Assembly: GCA_002170735.1 (NCBI GenBank)
Contig: NHIV01000061.1
Coordinates: 1 to 10,212, forward strand
Length of the DNA: 10,212 nt
Direction of reading: 5' to 3'
Source: a bacterium TMED198
Lineage (GTDB): Bacteria; Fidelibacterota; Marinisomatia; SCGC-AAA003-L08; D37C17
Shown here: in pieces, positions 7,202 to 10,212 of the stretch
How positions within the stretch are numbered: the stretch's first letter is position 1
How the letters are laid out: every line of letters begins with the position of its first letter
Program-made: the position numbers and the translations under genes
Notes under the pieces: generated by a model
What the model saw: only the letters and a program-made list of their open reading frames with translations
The model's database searches: none
Told to the model about the DNA's origin: nothing

Positions 7202-8659
7202 ATGTGCGGAGTCATTGGAATAGTTTCTGATAAAGACAATGCTTCTTTATCAATATATAATGGCCTTACTGTCTTGCAGCATAGAGGCCAAGACGCCGCC
7301 GGGATGGCTGTAAGTGATTCAACGGATAGAGTTAAGCTGCATAAAGATAATGGCCTGGTTAGAGATGTTTTTCAAAACAATCAAATGCAAAAATTAATGG
7401 GCTCTACTTACGGAATTGGTCATAATAGGTACCCTACTGCAGGTTGCTCTGACAGTGAAGAGGCTCAGCCTTTTTATGTTAATGCTCCATGTGGACTTTC
7501 ACTCGTTCATAATGGAAATCTTGTAAATACAGAAAAATTAAAGCAAGAGCTTATAATGAAAGATTTAAGGCATGTGAATACGACTTCAGATTCTGAGATT
7601 ATATTAAATATTTATGCGAAAGCACTACATGGAAAAATCCAAAAAGGTTTATCAGCAGAAAGGATTCTTGAAGCTGTAGATGAAGTTCATAATAGATTAG
7701 ATGGAGGATATGCAGTAATTATTATGATCGTAGGTCACGGTTTGTTAGCTTTTAGAGACCCAAATGGAATCAGACCGCTAATGTATGGAAGGAAAAATTC
7801 AAAACAACATATGATTGCATCTGAGAGTGTAGCTCATAATTGCTTAGGATATAATAAGTCGTTAGTTGACTTGAAGCCTGGACAGGCTATATTTATTAAC
7901 CTTGATGGGGAGGTTTTTAAGCGAGAGAATAGAAAGGAGGCTAGGTTTAATCCTTGTATTTTTGAATATGTTTATTTAGCAAGGCCTGATAGCACTATTA
8001 ACAGTGTTAATGTATACAAAAGTAGATTAAATATGGGTACTAGTCTCGCAAAAAAAATTAAAAAAACTTTTTCTTATGAAGAGTTGGAGGCTATAGATGT
8101 TGTAATACCGATCCCGGACACCTCTAGGACTAGTGCTTTGCCCTTAAGTTTAGAGCTTAATATAAAATTAAGAGAAGGATTCGTGAAAAATAGATACATT
8201 GGAAGAACTTTTATTATGCCGGGTCAAAAGATTAGAAAAAAGTCAGTGCGTCAAAAATTAAATACTATAAACTCTGAGTTTAAAGATAAAAATGTACTTC
8301 TAATAGATGACTCAATTGTAAGAGGAAATACAAGTAAGCAGATTGTTCAGATGGCCAGAGAGGCAGGAGCTAAAAGAGTTTATTTTGCAAGTGCGTCACC
8401 CCCAATAAGGCATCCAAATGTATATGGAATTGATATGCCATATGTTGAGGAATTGGTGGCATATAATAAAACAGTTGAAGAAGTATGTACTGCTATAGGA
8501 GCAGATGAGCTTATTTATCAAGACCTTGATGATTTAGTCTCATCAGTTCAATCCTTAAATAAGTCAATTAAATCTTTTGATACATCTTGTTTTAGCGGAC
8601 AGTATATTACTTCAGGCGTAAATAAAAAATATCTTTCAAATCTAAAATTTAACAGATAA
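7202..8659 (+). CDS. purF: Amidophosphoribosyltransferase
   Basis: This 485-residue enzyme catalyses the first committed step of purine synthesis, making phosphoribosylamine from PRPP and glutamine. The N-terminal glutaminase begins MCGVIGIV, with Cys2 the nucleophile after Met removal, so there is no propeptide. Other glutaminase motifs are LQHRGQDAAG, GHNRYPTAG and LVHNGNL. The phosphoribosyltransferase half has the PRPP loop VLLIDDSIVRGNTS (365-378) with the acidic pair D369/D370, and KNRYIGRTFIMPGQK before it. It reads like the E. coli enzyme. The Bacillus-type [4Fe-4S] ligand set is broken: a Cys is present at 252, Asn406 replaces the Cys of the HPCFYGID motif, and the C-terminal CxxC is reduced to one Cys (463). 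A cluster is therefore not expected. It begins immediately after the preceding stop codon, and the next gene starts one base after its own stop. No purine operon partners are adjacent. Confidence 0.97.
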   Translation: MCGVIGIVSDKDNASLSIYNGLTVLQHRGQDAAGMAVSDSTDRVKLHKDNGLVRDVFQNNQMQKLMGSTYGIGHNRYPTAGCSDSEEAQPFYVNAPCGLSLVHNGNLVNTEKLKQELIMKDLRHVNTTSDSEIILNIYAKALHGKIQKGLSAERILEAVDEVHNRLDGGYAVIIMIVGHGLLAFRDPNGIRPLMYGRKNSKQHMIASESVAHNCLGYNKSLVDLKPGQAIFINLDGEVFKRENRKEARFNPCIFEYVYLARPDSTINSVNVYKSRLNMGTSLAKKIKKTFSYEELEAIDVVIPIPDTSRTSALPLSLELNIKLREGFVKNRYIGRTFIMPGQKIRKKSVRQKLNTINSEFKDKNVLLIDDSIVRGNTSKQIVQMAREAGAKRVYFASASPPIRHPNVYGIDMPYVEELVAYNKTVEEVCTAIGADELIYQDLDDLVSSVQSLNKSIKSFDTSCFSGQYITSGVNKKYLSNLKFNR

Positions 8660-8660
8660 G

Positions 8661-9665
8661 ATGATAAAATCATTTCTAAAAAATCATTCAATCCACAAAG
8701 TAGTAGCTTCTAAGCTAGATATGTTTTTTATTTTAAGACCATCTTTGTACTTTGCAGTTTGGGTTATGGTGCTAGTTGGTATGTTCTTAGCCAGATTAGA
8801 CAATGAAATGGATATAGTATGGATTAATGTTTTTAATCTTAGAACTTTTGTAGTTTTTTTTGGATTTACTTGTATCTCAAGTTCTTGTTTTATTCTAAAT
8901 CTTTTATCAGATCAAGATTCTGATGCATTAAACTCAAAAAATTTGGTACTGGGATTGGAAGGCATTAAAGAGCGGAAAGTTCTTCAAATTCAAAAAATTC
9001 TTTTAGGTATTGGAGTAAGCTCTTTAGTCTTGGCCAATTGGTATCTATCTTTATTAGGCATATTATTGTATGTATTTTGGGGCGTTTTGTATAGCGTTGG
9101 TAGATTTCATTGGAAAAAGAGATTGCTGCATGGCATTATTTCAAACTTTGTTGCAGGGCTTCTATTTATGCTTAGTGGTTATCTAGTTGTTCTAAGTGAT
9201 TTCTCTTTATTCGAAAACTTTAACATAAAAATATTTTTCATTTCAATCCTCCCATATTTGTTTTTCTATACATCAATTTCATTGATGACAATGATACCTG
9301 ATATCAAGGGGGATGTTTCAACTGGAAGCAGTACATTTCCAATAGTTTTTGGATCAAAAATCACTTCATTTGTTTCATTTGTTCTTATTGCATTAGGAGT
9401 ATTAGTTGGATTCTTCAACCAAGACCCTATAAGCTCTACAGCTGGAATAATATCTATTCCTTTCTATTTTTATGCTATTTTCAGGCATCTTAATAAGGAT
9501 ATAATTAGAGCAATTAGGTATCCAATTTTTTTATTAAATTTTTTCATATGCGTTGTGTACCCAATGGCTTCAATTTTTTTAATTATTAATTTTTATTTAT
9601 GTAAATATTACTATTGGCATAGATTTGACCTTCATTATCCTACATTTTTAGTTGACGATGATTAA
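8661..9665 (+). CDS. UbiA-family membrane prenyltransferase
   Basis: This 334-residue membrane protein with about eight or nine hydrophobic helices fits the UbiA superfamily, which transfers a polyprenyl diphosphate chain to an aromatic or glyceryl-phosphate acceptor. Both Mg-diphosphate motifs are intact. The first is N80-x3-D84-x3-D88 (NLLSDQDSD). The second is D214-x3-D218 in PDIKGDVSTGSSTFP, like the usual DxxGD-x-x-x-G-x-x-T-x-P. An early ILRPSLY and a YS-x-x-x-x-x-WKK stretch near 144-153 also fit. The acceptor cannot be read from sequence. Digeranylgeranylglyceryl-phosphate synthase, a menaquinone-type enzyme or a chlorophyll-synthase-like enzyme are all possible. The neighbouring ferredoxin and geranylgeranyl reductase genes favour a C20 isoprenoid substrate. 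The protein ends in an aromatic, basic tail (YYYWHRFDLHYP) after the last helix. It starts one base after the purF stop without a clear ribosome site. Its end overlaps the ferredoxin gene by 8 bases. Confidence 0.87.
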   Translation: MIKSFLKNHSIHKVVASKLDMFFILRPSLYFAVWVMVLVGMFLARLDNEMDIVWINVFNLRTFVVFFGFTCISSSCFILNLLSDQDSDALNSKNLVLGLEGIKERKVLQIQKILLGIGVSSLVLANWYLSLLGILLYVFWGVLYSVGRFHWKKRLLHGIISNFVAGLLFMLSGYLVVLSDFSLFENFNIKIFFISILPYLFFYTSISLMTMIPDIKGDVSTGSSTFPIVFGSKITSFVSFVLIALGVLVGFFNQDPISSTAGIISIPFYFYAIFRHLNKDIIRAIRYPIFLLNFFICVVYPMASIFLIINFYLCKYYYWHRFDLHYPTFLVDDD

Positions 9666-9834
9666 AGTTAAAGATAATAAGTGTGATTACTGCAGCACGT
9701 GTATATCTGTGTGTCCAGTAGATTGTATAGAGGTGAGAGAGTCTTCAATTAAGATTGATAATGGTATATGTATAGATTGTGATCTTTGTGTTCAAATTTG
9801 TCCTATTTTAGTTTTGGAGTCTGTAAATGGATGA
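9658..9834 (+). CDS. Small 2x[4Fe-4S] ferredoxin
   Basis: This 58-residue protein has two complete cluster motifs: C9-x2-C12-x2-C15-x3-C19-P and C38-x2-C41-x2-C44-x3-C48-P. This is the bacterial-type dicluster ferredoxin fold, a soluble low-potential electron carrier. A ninth cysteine, C23 in PVDC, follows the first motif, as in some ferredoxins of the Azotobacter FdI kind where it sits near the cluster. ATG 9658 is preferred over an in-frame TTG at 9652, because it leaves the usual short lead before the first Cys. It overlaps the UbiA gene by 8 bases and the reductase gene by 8 bases. That tight placement suggests it donates electrons to the reductase encoded next. From memory, a ferredoxin gene adjoins the geranylgeranyl reductase gene in Methanosarcina acetivorans and the two act together. 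The pairing here is inferred from position. Confidence 0.93.
   Translation: MIKVKDNKCDYCSTCISVCPVDCIEVRESSIKIDNGICIDCDLCVQICPILVLESVNG
9816..9819 (+). promoter_or_regulatory. Ribosome binding site that sets the reductase start
   Basis: GGAG lies seven bases before ATG 9827 inside the ferredoxin gene. It selects ATG 9827, which opens the flavoprotein frame. The nearby ATG at 9831 is in another frame and meets a stop after five codons. Confidence 0.55.
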
Positions 9835-10212
9835 GTATTATGACATAGTGGTGGTAGGCGGGGGGCCAGCTGGTTCAATGGCGGCCTATGAGGCTGCTAA
9901 ACAAGGGGCTAAAGTTTGCCTGTTTGATAAGGATCGAGATATAGGGTATCCTGTTAGATGTGGCGAAGCAATCGCCCATGGAGGGCTAGCTGAGCTTTTT
10001 GAGGTTAAAAAGGAGTGGATAGCATCAAAAATTGATAGAATAAATTTAGTTTCACCATCTGGTGTTGATGTAGAAGTTCCCTTTGCAAAAGAAACTGGAT
10101 ATATACTTCACAGGCGAATTTTTGATTATGATCTTTCACGGATGGCTGCAGAAGCAGGAGCCGAAATATATACAAAGAGCTATGTGAAAAGTTTGATTTA
10201 TAATGACGATAG
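9827..10212 (+). CDS. Geranylgeranyl reductase family FAD-dependent oxidoreductase, N-terminal 128 residues (3' end outside window)
   Basis: The first 128 residues are visible and the frame is still open at the window edge. A Rossmann dinucleotide-binding start is clear: YDIVVVGGGPAGSMAAYEAA, with GGGPAG at 11-16 and an acidic residue at D34 after CLF. The family signature YPVRCGEAI follows at 41-49, where C46 matches the conserved Cys of archaeal geranylgeranyl reductases, and then HRRIFDYDLSRMAAEAGAEI (95-114). These enzymes saturate double bonds of geranylgeranyl chains on archaeal ether lipids, chlorophyll or quinones, with FAD and ferredoxin or NADPH as electron source. The N-terminal cysteine motif favours the archaeal-lipid branch over generic flavoprotein hydroxylases, although FixC-like or ChlP-like members are alternatives. 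It overlaps the ferredoxin gene by 8 bases. Together with UbiA upstream it forms an isoprenoid transfer and saturation module. Confidence 0.88.
   Translation, partial: MDEYYDIVVVGGGPAGSMAAYEAAKQGAKVCLFDKDRDIGYPVRCGEAIAHGGLAELFEVKKEWIASKIDRINLVSPSGVDVEVPFAKETGYILHRRIFDYDLSRMAAEAGAEIYTKSYVKSLIYNDD

Noticed and set aside
8050..8066. A-rich runs in purF as a possible frameshift site
   Set aside because: The reading frame continues intact through conserved PurF sequence on both sides, so it is just Lys-rich coding in an AT-rich gene.

Overview
This window is a densely packed, AT-rich bacterial segment in which every recognisable gene lies on the + strand. Eleven genes run head to tail: the 3' end of recA, a YwaF-like membrane protein, a secreted or outer-membrane protein, alaS, gcvPB, ridA, a DUF5683-like protein, purF, a UbiA-family prenyltransferase, a small 2x[4Fe-4S] ferredoxin, and the 5' part of a geranylgeranyl-reductase-family flavoprotein. 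No gap between genes exceeds 12 bases. Most junctions are 4- or 8-base overlaps or abutting stop and start codons. There is no room for a conventional intergenic promoter or terminator, and I saw no tRNA, rRNA, CRISPR array, insertion sequence or obvious long repeat.

Organism: the gene content is chromosomal and bacterial. Three things point to a streamlined low-GC bacterium with an outer membrane, probably in or near the Fibrobacterota-Chlorobiota-Bacteroidota (FCB) group. They are the two short signal peptides ending in Leu-Ser-Gln, the AlaS motif spelling (EMLGNWSFGDYY), and a DUF5683-type protein. A marine Marinimicrobia (SAR406)-like genome is my best guess. This is inference from style and not a database match.

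Layout: bases 1-911 hold the recA tail and a polytopic membrane protein. Bases 913-2430 encode an exported protein with features of an outer-membrane beta-barrel and a large acidic insert. Bases 2435-7201 carry alaS, gcvPB (P-protein subunit 2 of the glycine cleavage system), ridA (enamine/imine deaminase) and the small DUF5683-like protein. The last four are linked by consecutive ATGA overlaps. Bases 7202-8659 are purF, of the E. coli-like kind without the iron-sulfur ligands. Bases 8661-10212 form an isoprenoid module of UbiA prenyltransferase, ferredoxin and geranylgeranyl reductase, joined by two 8-base overlaps. The window ends inside the reductase.

How they may work together: GcvPB supplies glycine-derived one-carbon units that feed purine synthesis, which PurF commits. 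RidA removes reactive enamines that damage PLP enzymes. The final three genes fit a pathway that attaches a polyprenyl chain to an acceptor and then saturates it with ferredoxin electrons. This resembles archaeal ether-lipid synthesis, but could also serve quinone or other isoprenoid side chains. That module is the most interesting part of the window.
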